From the NCBI GenBank assembly GCA_012960155.1, contig DUBU01000012.1, positions 1 to 32,553 on the forward strand: a DNA stretch of 32,553 nt. The letters run 5' to 3'. This document shows positions 24,960 through 32,553 of this stretch, piece by piece. The notes under the pieces are model-generated. The model had not been told where the DNA came from. It was given only the letters and a program-made list of their open reading frames with translations, and made no database searches. Position numbers and translations under genes: made by a program. The stretch's first letter is position 1; every line of letters begins with the position of its first letter. The DNA comes from Micavibrio sp. (GTDB taxonomy: Bacteria; Pseudomonadota; Alphaproteobacteria; Micavibrionales; Micavibrionaceae).

Positions 24960-25334
24960 TTATTCTTTCAGCCAAGCCATGGCCTCGTCATATTGATCTT
25001 CGGTAAAGATGCGCATTTCGCCCGGTAGCATATCTTTGCTGAGCTGTGCTTTGAATACTTCTTTTGATGGTGGATTGATGAATGCGTATTTTGTCAGGTA
25101 TTTGCCATACTCGGCGATCGATTTAAGGTCGTCAAAACTCGCTTCCTGTTCCCAGCCTTGGAAGTCCTTGTAATGTACCAGGGTTTTTACCGCGCCATAT
25201 TTTTCAATTATAGATTTAAAGGCAGGTAAGAAATTGTCATTGTATCCTTCTTGGGTGATCGGTTTAGTAATCACCATGATCAGGATATCCCCGTCAGTCT
25301 TTATCTCGTTATACTTGTCTGTATTGTCAGGCAT
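24960..25334 (-). CDS. SpoIIAA-like STAS-domain protein
   Basis: 124 aa, soluble, with the SpoIIAA-like (DUF3478) pattern: an N-terminal beta strand (DGDILIMVI), ITQEGYNDNFLPAFKSIIEKYG, the central VKTLVHYKDFQGWEQEA strand and helix, and the C-terminal FTEDQYDEAMAWLKE helix. Family members are usually single-domain proteins of unknown role; some bind membranes or lipids. There is no conserved phosphorylatable serine as in true anti-anti-sigma factors that I can identify. It is transcribed alone, convergent to the exporter operon. A functional link to secretion is not indicated. Confidence 0.8.
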   Translation of the reverse strand: MPDNTDKYNEIKTDGDILIMVITKPITQEGYNDNFLPAFKSIIEKYGAVKTLVHYKDFQGWEQEASFDDLKSIAEYGKYLTKYAFINPPSKEVFKAQLSKDMLPGEMRIFTEDQYDEAMAWLKE

Positions 25335-25526
25335 TTTAAAGTCTTTCTGAAAATTTTTAAAATTAATAAATAAACCAATAAATATAAAATAGATTTAGTT
25401 CCCAATAGTTCAAATTATCTTTTGTATATGATCCTTCGATAAAAGCTATATGCAGTGCAAAACGTTTATTGCTTTGTTTTCATATCTTTGCAAATATACG
25501 GGTTTGAAAAACCTATAGGAGTAACC

Positions 25527-27527
25527 ATGGCAGAAGTTTCCAAAGCCAGTGACGCAAAAATGATTACTATTACCCTTCCAGATGGTGCCACGCGCACGTA
25601 TGAGACGGGTGTCACGGGTATGGAAATTGCCGAGTCTATTGCCAAGTCTTTGGCGAAGGCGTCTGTTGCTGTCAAAGTTAACGGTGAGCAGCGCGATCTG
25701 AGTGATGCGATCACGGAAGATTCAGCCTTTGAAATTATCAAGCTGGATAGCGAAGAGGGTCTTGAGATCATGCGCCACACAGTGGCGGCGCAGGTTTTGG
25801 CGCGTGCTGTGAAAAACCTTTATCCTGACGCAAAATTGGCGATCGGTCCTACAATCAAGAACGGCTTTTATTACGATATCGAATTTAAAGAGCCGTTATC
25901 GACCGATGATCTGGAAAAGATCGAAAAGGAAATGCGCCGCATTAAAGAAAGTAATGCGCCTATCGTTAAGAGCCTGAATAGCAAAGCCGATGCTGTGGCT
26001 GCGTTTAAAGAGCGTAGCGAGCCGTATAAGGTCGAGATTGTTGAAGGCGCGGATCAGGATGATAATTTCCAGCTTTATGCGCAAGGAGATACGGGTTTTA
26101 TCGATCTATGTCGCGGCCCGCATTTGCCGAATTTGAAATTTATCGGTGCGTTCAAGTTGATGAAGGTGGCGGGTGCGTATTGGCGCGGTGATCAGAATAA
26201 CCAGATGCTGACCCGTATTTATGGTACAGCGTGGCGTGATGACAAAGAGCTGAAAGCCTATCTGACACAGCTGGAAGAAGCAGAGAAGCGTGACCACCGT
26301 AAACTAGGCGCGCAGATGGATTTGTATCACTTCCAGGAAGAAGCGATGGGTAGCGTGTTCTGGCACCCTAAAGGCTTTACGATTTATAACCAGCTGGAAA
26401 GCTATATTCGCCGCCGTCTGAATGATGCGGGTTATCTTGAGATTAAGACGCCGCAGCTGATTGATAATAAGCTGTGGGAGAAATCAGGCCACTGGGGCAA
26501 ATTCCGCGAGAATATGTTCGTGGTACCTGATGAGATTCCAAGCACGGAAGAAGACGGCCCTGTTGTTAGTGACAAGGCGTTTGAAAAGTTGATGGCGCTG
26601 AAGCCTATGAACTGTCCTGCGCACGTACAGGTGTTTAATCAGGGCGTTAAATCCTATCGTGATTTGCCGATCCGCTTTGCCGAATTTGGCTGCTGTCACC
26701 GTAACGAAGCCCATGGCGCGTTGCACGGTTTGATGCGTGTGCGCCAAATGACACAGGATGATGCGCATATTTTCTGCCGTGAAGACCAGATCATGGAAGA
26801 AAGCGTGGCGTTCTGTGATTTATTGCAGAAGGTTTATGCGGATCTTGGCTTTAACGAAGTTGAAGTTAAGCTAGCGCTGCGTCCTGATGTACGCGCGGGT
26901 GATGATGCGGTTTGGGATCGCGCGGAAGACGGTTTGCGTCAAGCGCTCGATAAAGCGGGTCTTGCCTTCGAAGAACTGCCGAATGAAGGGGCGTTCTACG
27001 GCCCTAAGCTTGAATTTCACCTGACCGATGCGATCGGCCGTACATGGCAGTGCGGTACGCTGCAGCTTGATTTTGTACTGCCTGAGCGTCTGGATGCGTC
27101 TTATATCGGGGATGATGGTAACAAGCACCGCCCTGTGATGCTTCACCGTGCGATTTTAGGCACGCTGGAGCGCTTTATTGGTATTATGGTGGAAAGTTAT
27201 GGAGGGAAGCTTCCGTTGTGGCTGGCGCCTACGCAATGCGTTGTAGCGACGATTTCAGGCGAAGTTGATGATTACGCGCTGGAGCTTACAGAAAAAATGC
27301 GTGCCATGGGGCTGCGTGTTGAAGCGGATATTCGTAACGAGAAAATCAATTACAAGGTACGCGAGCATTCGGCGGATGCCAAAGTGCCTGTAATGTTCGT
27401 TGTCGGGAAGCGTGAAGCCGAGGAACAAACTGTTGCTATCAGACGTTTGGGATCTCAGCAAACGAATGTGGTGAGCGCGGAAGAGGCGATCAAAGCCCTT
27501 GCAAAAGAATGCGAAGCACCATATTAA
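25527..27527 (+). CDS. thrS: Threonyl-tRNA synthetase
   Basis: It attaches threonine to tRNA-Thr. From the ATG at 25527 the protein is 666 aa, a normal bacterial length; the frame is open further upstream, but AGGAG at 25517-25521 fixes this start. Domains in order: TGS (about 10-75), the editing/second additional domain (about 80-250, including [13 protein letters not shown] and [10 protein letters not shown]), the class II catalytic core (about 260-560, with [10 protein letters not shown] supplying a zinc cysteine, [21 protein letters not shown] as motif 2 and [17 protein letters not shown] as motif 3) and the anticodon-binding domain (about 565-660). A small hairpin (GGTTT/AAACC, 25501-25513) lies just before the ribosome binding site. 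infC follows 44 bp downstream, the standard arrangement. Confidence 0.97.
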   Translation: MAEVSKASDAKMITITLPDGATRTYETGVTGMEIAESIAKSLAKASVAVKVNGEQRDLSDAITEDSAFEIIKLDSEEGLEIMRHTVAAQVLARAVKNLYPDAKLAIGPTIKNGFYYDIEFKEPLSTDDLEKIEKEMRRIKESNAPIVKSLNSKADAVAAFKERSEPYKVEIVEGADQDDNFQLYAQGDTGFIDLCRGPHLPNLKFIGAFKLMKVAGAYWRGDQNNQMLTRIYGTAWRDDKELKAYLTQLEEAEKRDHRKLGAQMDLYHFQEEAMGSVFWHPKGFTIYNQLESYIRRRLNDAGYLEIKTPQLIDNKLWEKSGHWGKFRENMFVVPDEIPSTEEDGPVVSDKAFEKLMALKPMNCPAHVQVFNQGVKSYRDLPIRFAEFGCCHRNEAHGALHGLMRVRQMTQDDAHIFCREDQIMEESVAFCDLLQKVYADLGFNEVEVKLALRPDVRAGDDAVWDRAEDGLRQALDKAGLAFEELPNEGAFYGPKLEFHLTDAIGRTWQCGTLQLDFVLPERLDASYIGDDGNKHRPVMLHRAILGTLERFIGIMVESYGGKLPLWLAPTQCVVATISGEVDDYALELTEKMRAMGLRVEADIRNEKINYKVREHSADAKVPVMFVVGKREAEEQTVAIRRLGSQQTNVVSAEEAIKALAKECEAPY

Positions 27528-27557
27528 TGAATCGATTGCAATTTGGACTAACAGTAT

Positions 27558-27574
27558 AAGGAGATAAGACCATC
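27558..27574 (+). promoter_or_regulatory. Ribosome binding site and AUC start codon of infC
   Basis: AAGGAG (27558-27563) lies eight bases before an in-frame ATC (27572-27574). The first in-frame ATG (27587) is 23 bases away, too far for this site. Rare start codons in infC are the known basis of its translational autoregulation: initiation factor 3 rejects them. Confidence 0.75.
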
Positions 27575-28129
27575 GCAAGACCACCTATGCCACCACGTCG
27601 CGGCGACCGTAATGATGACGGGCCAAGAGTGAACCAAAATATCAGAGCGGAAAAAGTCCGCCTTGTAGACGCCGACGGTGAAATGGCCGGCGTTGTAAGT
27701 GTACCTGAAGCGCTAAGAATGGCAGAGGAAGCCGGCCTTGATCTGGTTGAAGTCTCTCCGAATGCAGATCCTCCTGTTTGTAAGATTCTGGATTACGGCA
27801 AGTATAAGTACGAGCAGCAAAAGAAAGCCGCTGAAGCTCGTAAGAAGCAGAAAACAGTAGACGTTAAAGAAGTTAAAATCCGTCCGGGTATCGAAAAGCA
27901 CGATTACGAAGTCAAAATGCGCAATGCCCGCCGTTTCCTTGAGGCAGGCGATAAAGTTAAAGTGACTATGCGTTTCCGTGGACGTGAAATGGCGCACCAA
28001 GATATCGGTTTAGGCGTTCTGCGAAAGATGAAGGAAGAGCTGGCGGATGTCAGTAAACCTGAGCTGGAACCAAAGCTTGAAGGTCGTCAGATGATTATGG
28101 TTCTGGGACCCGACTCTACGAAATCATAA
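27572..28129 (+). CDS. infC: Translation initiation factor IF-3
   Basis: 185 aa if it begins at the AUC at 27572, which yields the usual alphaproteobacterial MARPP-type N-terminus; from the ATG at 27587 it would be 180 aa. IF-3 binds the 30S subunit and checks the start codon and initiator tRNA. The N-terminal domain ([20 protein letters not shown], then [21 protein letters not shown]), the basic linker helix ([16 protein letters not shown]) and the C-terminal domain ([34 protein letters not shown]) are complete. It follows thrS as in most bacteria, but a strong terminator comes directly after it and rpmI and rplT are absent here. Confidence 0.96.
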   Translation: MARPPMPPRRGDRNDDGPRVNQNIRAEKVRLVDADGEMAGVVSVPEALRMAEEAGLDLVEVSPNADPPVCKILDYGKYKYEQQKKAAEARKKQKTVDVKEVKIRPGIEKHDYEVKMRNARRFLEAGDKVKVTMRFRGREMAHQDIGLGVLRKMKEELADVSKPELEPKLEGRQMIMVLGPDSTKS

Positions 28130-28150
28130 ATTATTATGATCACAAGTTAC

Positions 28151-28180
28151 AAAAAAGCCGCTGATTTAGCGGCTTTTATT
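28151..28180. terminator. Bidirectional terminator between infC and trxA
   Basis: A symmetric hairpin, AAAAGCCGCT-GATTT-AGCGGCTTTT, with an A-run on the left and a T-run on the right. It can end infC transcription rightward and trxA transcription leftward. Confidence 0.9.
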
Positions 28181-28202
28181 TTATTTATCTGATGTATGTG
28201 TC

Positions 28203-28523
28203 TTAGACAGTTGCTTCGACCCACTCAGTCAATTGTGATTTAGACATACCGCCTACACGCGTGTCGACAACCTGACCGCCTTTGAAAATCATGAATGTCG
28301 GAATGCCGCGGACGCCGAATTTTGTCGGTGCTTCAGGGCTTTCGTCGATATTCACTTTTACGACTTTGAGTTTTTCGCCCATTTCGCCGGCGATTTCGTC
28401 AACCAATGGTGACATGGCTTTACAAGGACCACACCATTCTGCCCAGAAATCAACCATCACAGGGCCTTCAGCGTTCAATACTTCGCCTTCAAAATCTGAA
28501 TCTTTTACATTTACACTTGTCAT
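28203..28523 (-). CDS. trxA: Thioredoxin
   Basis: 106 aa from the ATG at 28523, the usual size. An AAAGGA-type ribosome binding site lies just upstream; the open frame continues another 19 codons but these do not belong to the family. The active site WCGPC is present (FWAEWCGPCKAMSP), as are the cis-proline in RGIPTFMIF and the buried aspartate in VMVDFWAEW. It is a cytoplasmic disulfide reductase that passes electrons from thioredoxin reductase to ribonucleotide reductase and other targets. It lies 149 bp downstream of addA in the same direction, the typical alphaproteobacterial addB-addA-trxA order. Confidence 0.97.
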   Translation of the reverse strand: MTSVNVKDSDFEGEVLNAEGPVMVDFWAEWCGPCKAMSPLVDEIAGEMGEKLKVVKVNIDESPEAPTKFGVRGIPTFMIFKGGQVVDTRVGGMSKSQLTEWVEATV

Positions 28524-28672
28524 TGAGGGTATCCTTTCTATCGCTAACCCCGCGAACCCGCTAGAATACTCATATTCCAAGAATCGCGTTCCTACTGCAC
28601 TAATTATAATGGAATTTTATGGCGGTGCGTCAAGTGATGGTCTGCACTCTTCCACGAAAACGGGCAGAATAC

Positions 28673-31600
28673 CTATAAATCTGGTAATTTTACGAGATTC
28701 GCGCCATCGGTCCATAATAGGTAGCAATAGACTTTACGATCAGGGTAAATATTAGAGACAATGTCGCGATAAGCCTTCATTTGCTGGCGATATATATCAG
28801 GAATATTGGCAGGATCTTTTGGCGGCGGGCGGTTGGTTTTGAAATCCAGTATATGGATTTCAGTGTCACTGACATATAAGCGGTCGATTTGACCACTGAC
28901 CAGCATATTATTGACGAAACCTGTGACAGGCACTTCTGCGAGTGAGTTTGCACCGAAAAAGAATGCATATTCCGGTGATGTGAGAATAGCCATTGTTTCT
29001 TCGAAGATGCTGTCTTGCAGAGTTTGTGACAGGTCATGTGCCGGCAATCCCAGATAATGACGAGCAGCCTCAGCGCGGCGCTCTGACGGCAAGTCAGGCA
29101 ATAGCTGAAGCAGTTTATGGGTGATGTTTCCGCGCAGAAACTTCTGCTCTGCGGCCTCATGTAGCGGTGAACGCGCAGCAGGTTGCTGGCCTGAAGGGCG
29201 TGACGGTGCCATGGGTCTCGACGGGAAAGGCTCGGCTTTGGGCTTCTCGTGCGCCCATTGCGGCAGGGTAACGATGTTACGTTCTGCTGTGGTGCCATTA
29301 TCCTCTTTTTTGCGGTCCTGATCCTTTGTACGCGGATCGGTGATGCGCAGAATATCGCCATCATCGCATTCGATGGTTTTGCATTCTGGGTGGCTATGGA
29401 AGGCGTTTGTAATTAGCTCGTGCCAGTTACCGGCAGACGGATCGCTTTTCTTTTTATATCCGCAGACATATAGGCGTTCTTCGGCGCGGGTCATGGCCAC
29501 GTACAGAAGGCGGCGATATTCTTCATATTCCTTATCAAACAGAAGTTCTTGTGCGCGATCTACCAGCGGTGTGTTCATACTTTTCTTGGGCGACCATAAA
29601 GGGACGTTTAGCCCCGTCTTGTCAGGCCATAAGAAAGCAGGTTTTTTGCGAGGATCAGGTGTACGTGTTGTGTCGGGCAGGAAGACAATAGGTGCCTGTA
29701 ATCCCTTTGAACCGTGGACTGTCATGATGCGTACGGCGCCGCCAGCCTCTTCAAGTTCGCGCTTGATGACAATATCGTCTTTTTGCTGCCAGACGAGAAA
29801 GCCTTGTAGGGATGCCACATGATTTTGTTCGAAGTTCTGGCAAGCATTCATAAATTCGTCAAGGGGATCGAAGGCTTCAACGCCCAACCGTGCATGAATA
29901 GCGTGCAGGCCGCTGACATCGCTGGCGGGGCAGGGTGTTTGTAGAATATTACCGAAGAAATCAAAGGGATGCATGGTTGCGGCGTCCGTGATGGCACGCT
30001 GTAAATAGCTTAATACGGCTTTGTCTTCACAGTTTTGTAGACGTGCCCACAGGCTCTGCTTTTTCTCACGGTCATAGGCGTAGGTAAATAGTGTATCGTC
30101 ATCCCAGCCAATTAGAGGAGATTTGAGAATACAAGCAAGACTTAGATCATCTTCCGGTAGCAAGGCAAACCGCGCTAAGGCAAGCAGATCCATGACAGCG
30201 ATCTGGTCGCCTAGCACCATTCTGTCGATACCACTAACAGGAATATTACGGCTCTTTAAGGCCCTGACAAGGCGCGCTTGAAAGGCTGTACGCGTCTGTA
30301 CCAGAATCATAATATCGCCCGGTTTTATAGGGCGGTCAAAGGACTCTAGAGTTTCGTCATTATCCAACCAGTTTTTAATCTGGTCGGCAATTTTATTGGC
30401 AAGCTTAACTTCGCCCGATTGCTGCTCTGTGATGGTGATGGGGGCATCCCAAGGTTCTTCTTCATCGGAAGTGTCCGGCTTTTCCAGCGGCCATAATTCG
30501 GTGATACCGGCTTGGCCTTTGCGGAAGCTTTCGTGTTTGATGATATCATTTTCCAGACCCTGACGGATTTCGGCCGGCGCAAAGGTGCGATCTACAATAT
30601 CCAGTATTGTGGCTGTCGAGCGGAAGGAGACATCCATTTTAAGCGGCTTGGCCGAAGCTTTGTGCTCGAAATGTGCCTGCATTTCTTCAAAGCCTTCGGG
30701 GGCGGCGCGTTGGAAGCTGTAAATAGATTGTTTTTTATCGCCGACGGCAAAAATAGTGCGCACGATTTCTTCACGAGTGCCTTCGCCCGTAAAGAATTCG
30801 GCGCATAGATTTTGTATGATTTCCCATTGCTCAGGGCTGGTATCCTGTGCCTCGTCGATCAATAGATGATCAAGACCGCCATCGAGCTTATACATGACCC
30901 AAGCGCCTGATTGTTTGTCTTGCAACAAGTGATGGGTTTTATAAATCATATCGTCAAAATCGAGCAGACCCTGACGCTCTTTTTGTCGCTGATAGCTCTC
31001 AATGATGCTGTGGCATATGCCAAATATATCAAGTAAGGCTTGTATAGATTCCAGAATGGTGATGGTTTGCGCATAATCGTGTACGCGCAGCGCTTCGGTC
31101 TCCAAATATTCGGCGGCTTCTGGGTATTCTTTTGCGCAGTTCTTGGTGATCAGGGTCTTACGAATTGTGCCGGTGCCCGTCAGATAGATGGATTTGTACT
31201 CGTCCAGTTTAGCTGCGCGTTTAGTAGCGTCAGCGTCAAGCCATAGCTGTATATCGATGCCGCGTTGTCTGTCGTTGGCGTTATCAGAAGCAGCCAGTGC
31301 CTTGCACGCCGCGTAGACATTACCAAAATTGAAGCTTTCGTTATCGATGAAAACCGCTTTGAAATCGTCTGCTGAATAAGATTCATCAAGGCCATATAGG
31401 GCAAAGAGATCAGTTTTTAGTTTGGCCATATCCATGCCAAAGCGCAGAAGCAGGCGGCGTTCGTTCAGTAGGTTACCAAGCGTTGATTCAAATTGCTGTT
31501 CGTTTTGATAGGCCGCGATACGTGTCATAGCGGCTTGCAGGTCCTGATTGTCTGCGTTCTGACCCAAGATGATCTGGCGCGCGCGGCTGAGCATTTCGCG

Positions 31601-32101
31601 GGCTTCGCTCTCTTCCAGAACTTTGAAATGCGGTGAAATGCCAGCCTCTAGCGGGAAGCGCCCCAGGATGGACTGGCAGAAGGAGTGGATGGTCATAATT
31701 TTGAGACCGCCCGGTGTGTCGACGACTTTGGCAAACAAGCTGCGTGCCGCTGTTTTTAGTGCATTGTCAGGTGTACGTCCCGTCAATTTTTGCAAATTTT
31801 CTTCAAGCTCGTGGTCATCAATAATGGCCCATTCCGAAAGCACTTTATTGATGCGTAGTAGCATTTCGCCTGCGGCTGCTTTGGTATAGGTCAGGCCGAG
31901 AATACGGTGCGGTTCTGTGCCTAGCTGACCATCTGCGCGCGGCAGAAGAAGACGCAGTACACGGTCTGTCAGCACCTTGGTTTTACCTGTGCCTGCCGAT
32001 GCGCCCACCCACACGGAATCATCGGGGTTAGATGCACGGCTTTGTACAACGTTTGGGTCGGTTCCACGGACAGAGCTTTGTACGGAGGCGGCGTTAGTCA
32101 T
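28673..32101 (-). CDS. addA: Double-strand break repair helicase-nuclease subunit AddA
   Basis: 1142 aa, UvrD-like superfamily 1 helicase fused to a C-terminal RecB-type nuclease. Walker A is GASAGTGKTKVL (K40), motif II LLIDEAQDTSPEQW, motif III-like FAVGDKKQSIYSFQRA, motif V/VI RIMTVHGSKGLQAPIVFLPD and LLYVAMTRAEERLYV. The nuclease end has GQIDRLYVSDTEIHILDFKTNR with the conserved Asp and Lys. With AddB it processes double-strand ends to Chi-like sites for RecA loading. The ATG overlaps the addB stop by 8 bases (ATGACTAA), so translation is coupled. An extra stretch near 940-1010 is charged and proline-rich, probably a linker. Confidence 0.96.
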   Translation of the reverse strand: MTNAASVQSSVRGTDPNVVQSRASNPDDSVWVGASAGTGKTKVLTDRVLRLLLPRADGQLGTEPHRILGLTYTKAAAGEMLLRINKVLSEWAIIDDHELEENLQKLTGRTPDNALKTAARSLFAKVVDTPGGLKIMTIHSFCQSILGRFPLEAGISPHFKVLEESEAREMLSRARQIILGQNADNQDLQAAMTRIAAYQNEQQFESTLGNLLNERRLLLRFGMDMAKLKTDLFALYGLDESYSADDFKAVFIDNESFNFGNVYAACKALAASDNANDRQRGIDIQLWLDADATKRAAKLDEYKSIYLTGTGTIRKTLITKNCAKEYPEAAEYLETEALRVHDYAQTITILESIQALLDIFGICHSIIESYQRQKERQGLLDFDDMIYKTHHLLQDKQSGAWVMYKLDGGLDHLLIDEAQDTSPEQWEIIQNLCAEFFTGEGTREEIVRTIFAVGDKKQSIYSFQRAAPEGFEEMQAHFEHKASAKPLKMDVSFRSTATILDIVDRTFAPAEIRQGLENDIIKHESFRKGQAGITELWPLEKPDTSDEEEPWDAPITITEQQSGEVKLANKIADQIKNWLDNDETLESFDRPIKPGDIMILVQTRTAFQARLVRALKSRNIPVSGIDRMVLGDQIAVMDLLALARFALLPEDDLSLACILKSPLIGWDDDTLFTYAYDREKKQSLWARLQNCEDKAVLSYLQRAITDAATMHPFDFFGNILQTPCPASDVSGLHAIHARLGVEAFDPLDEFMNACQNFEQNHVASLQGFLVWQQKDDIVIKRELEEAGGAVRIMTVHGSKGLQAPIVFLPDTTRTPDPRKKPAFLWPDKTGLNVPLWSPKKSMNTPLVDRAQELLFDKEYEEYRRLLYVAMTRAEERLYVCGYKKKSDPSAGNWHELITNAFHSHPECKTIECDDGDILRITDPRTKDQDRKKEDNGTTAERNIVTLPQWAHEKPKAEPFPSRPMAPSRPSGQQPAARSPLHEAAEQKFLRGNITHKLLQLLPDLPSERRAEAARHYLGLPAHDLSQTLQDSIFEETMAILTSPEYAFFFGANSLAEVPVTGFVNNMLVSGQIDRLYVSDTEIHILDFKTNRPPPKDPANIPDIYRQQMKAYRDIVSNIYPDRKVYCYLLWTDGANLVKLPDL

Positions 32102-32553
32102 AGCTGTCCTCCGTATCGTCTTGTGTCATCCACTCTTGCACGCGGGCCAGATGGGCGTAATCCTGAAATTCTTTAGGCGGCGCGCGGTCTGGACGCGGCA
32201 GGCTGTAATAAGGAGTGTTTTCATTGGCAAAGACACGTATGAGTTTGGCTAGGCCTTGCTCTGTATTGGTCAGCAGTGTTTCATAGTCGCCTTTTACGGG
32301 CTTTTCTTCGCCAGGTTCAGCGCCACCAGACAGTTTCCAGTGGCCGATATATCCAACGGTATTAGCGTTTATGCCTGCAAATCCGCCTTGTTCTAGAATG
32401 ACGCCTTCAAGGGGCATTTGCGGGGATATGCCCTTTTCAATGTTTTTTTGTGAGGGCACGGTGCCTGATTTATAGTCAATAATCGCAGCGCTGCCGTCAT
32501 GCATCTGGTCAATACGGTCCGCTTTGGCTTTAATGGTAAAGTTCATACCGCTA
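32094..32553 (-). CDS. addB: AddB, C-terminal part, 5' end outside the window
   Basis: Only the last 152 codons are present and the frame stays open to the window edge; the ATG at 32546 is internal. The fragment is the C-terminal PD-(D/E)XK nuclease part: KADRIDQMHDG and AAIIDYKSGTVPSQK carry the Asp and Asp-x-Lys of the active site, followed by QMPLEGVILEQGGF, the QxxLE/Y-like helix motif. AddB is the second nuclease subunit and inactive-helicase partner of AddA. The end overlaps addA by 8 bases. Confidence 0.93.
   Translation of the reverse strand, partial: SGMNFTIKAKADRIDQMHDGSAAIIDYKSGTVPSQKNIEKGISPQMPLEGVILEQGGFAGINANTVGYIGHWKLSGGAEPGEEKPVKGDYETLLTNTEQGLAKLIRVFANENTPYYSLPRPDRAPPKEFQDYAHLARVQEWMTQDDTEDSYD

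Noticed and set aside
28282-28755. 157-aa plus-strand frame opposite trxA
   Set aside because: It is antisense to the thioredoxin active site and the addA end; no independent support.
1-32553. CRISPR arrays, insertion sequences, tRNA or rRNA genes
   Set aside because: None seen: no short regularly spaced repeats, transposase genes, tRNA-like cloverleaves or rRNA stretches were recognised on either strand.

Overview
The window looks like chromosomal DNA from an alphaproteobacterium of moderate GC. The evidence is the addB-addA-trxA order, the archaeal-like SerC family paired with a long SerA, a CheY-like regulator with a GPDRRR tail, a dense cluster of GANTC (CcrM-type) sites and a full CtrA-type TTAA-N7-TTAA box. 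A Micavibrionales- or Rhodospirillales-like lineage is a guess; no rRNA or other taxonomic marker is present.

Layout. (1) 1-2411: 3' end of a secreted RTX protein with two C-type-lectin-like domains and a type I secretion C-terminus. (2) 2421-3464, minus: a DUF4402-like exported protein coupled to a small membrane protein. (3) 3720-6981, plus: serC, a 104-aa unknown gene and serA (serine biosynthesis). (4) 7013-8106, minus: an unknown helical protein and a CheY-like receiver. (5) 8107-9407: 1.3 kb without a convincing gene. Its left two thirds are rich in hairpins. Its right third holds nine GANTC sites in 293 bp and a perfect DnaA box. (6) 9408-10874: a succinate-semialdehyde dehydrogenase. 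(7) 11189-24956: a giant 2752-aa repeat adhesin followed by a complete type I secretion system (TolC-like outer membrane protein, LapB-type ABC transporter, HlyD-type adaptor). (8) 24960-25334, minus: a SpoIIAA/STAS-like protein. (9) 25527-28129: thrS and infC, with infC apparently starting at AUC. (10) 28203-32553, minus: trxA, addA and the 3' end of addB.

How the genes work together. The dominant system is surface adhesion and secretion. The giant protein has two tandem N-terminal modules, a PAAG site resembling LapG cleavage sites, exact 249-aa tandem repeats, a DUF4114-like domain, a von Willebrand A domain with an intact start of its MIDAS, and a type I secretion C-terminus. The lectin-type RTX protein at the left edge carries a very similar C-terminus, so both may leave through the same exporter. 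The best candidates for something undescribed are the 8.2-9.4 kb region (structured RNA, replication origin or methylation-controlled region) and the possible CtrA control of the adhesin promoter. The remaining genes are housekeeping.
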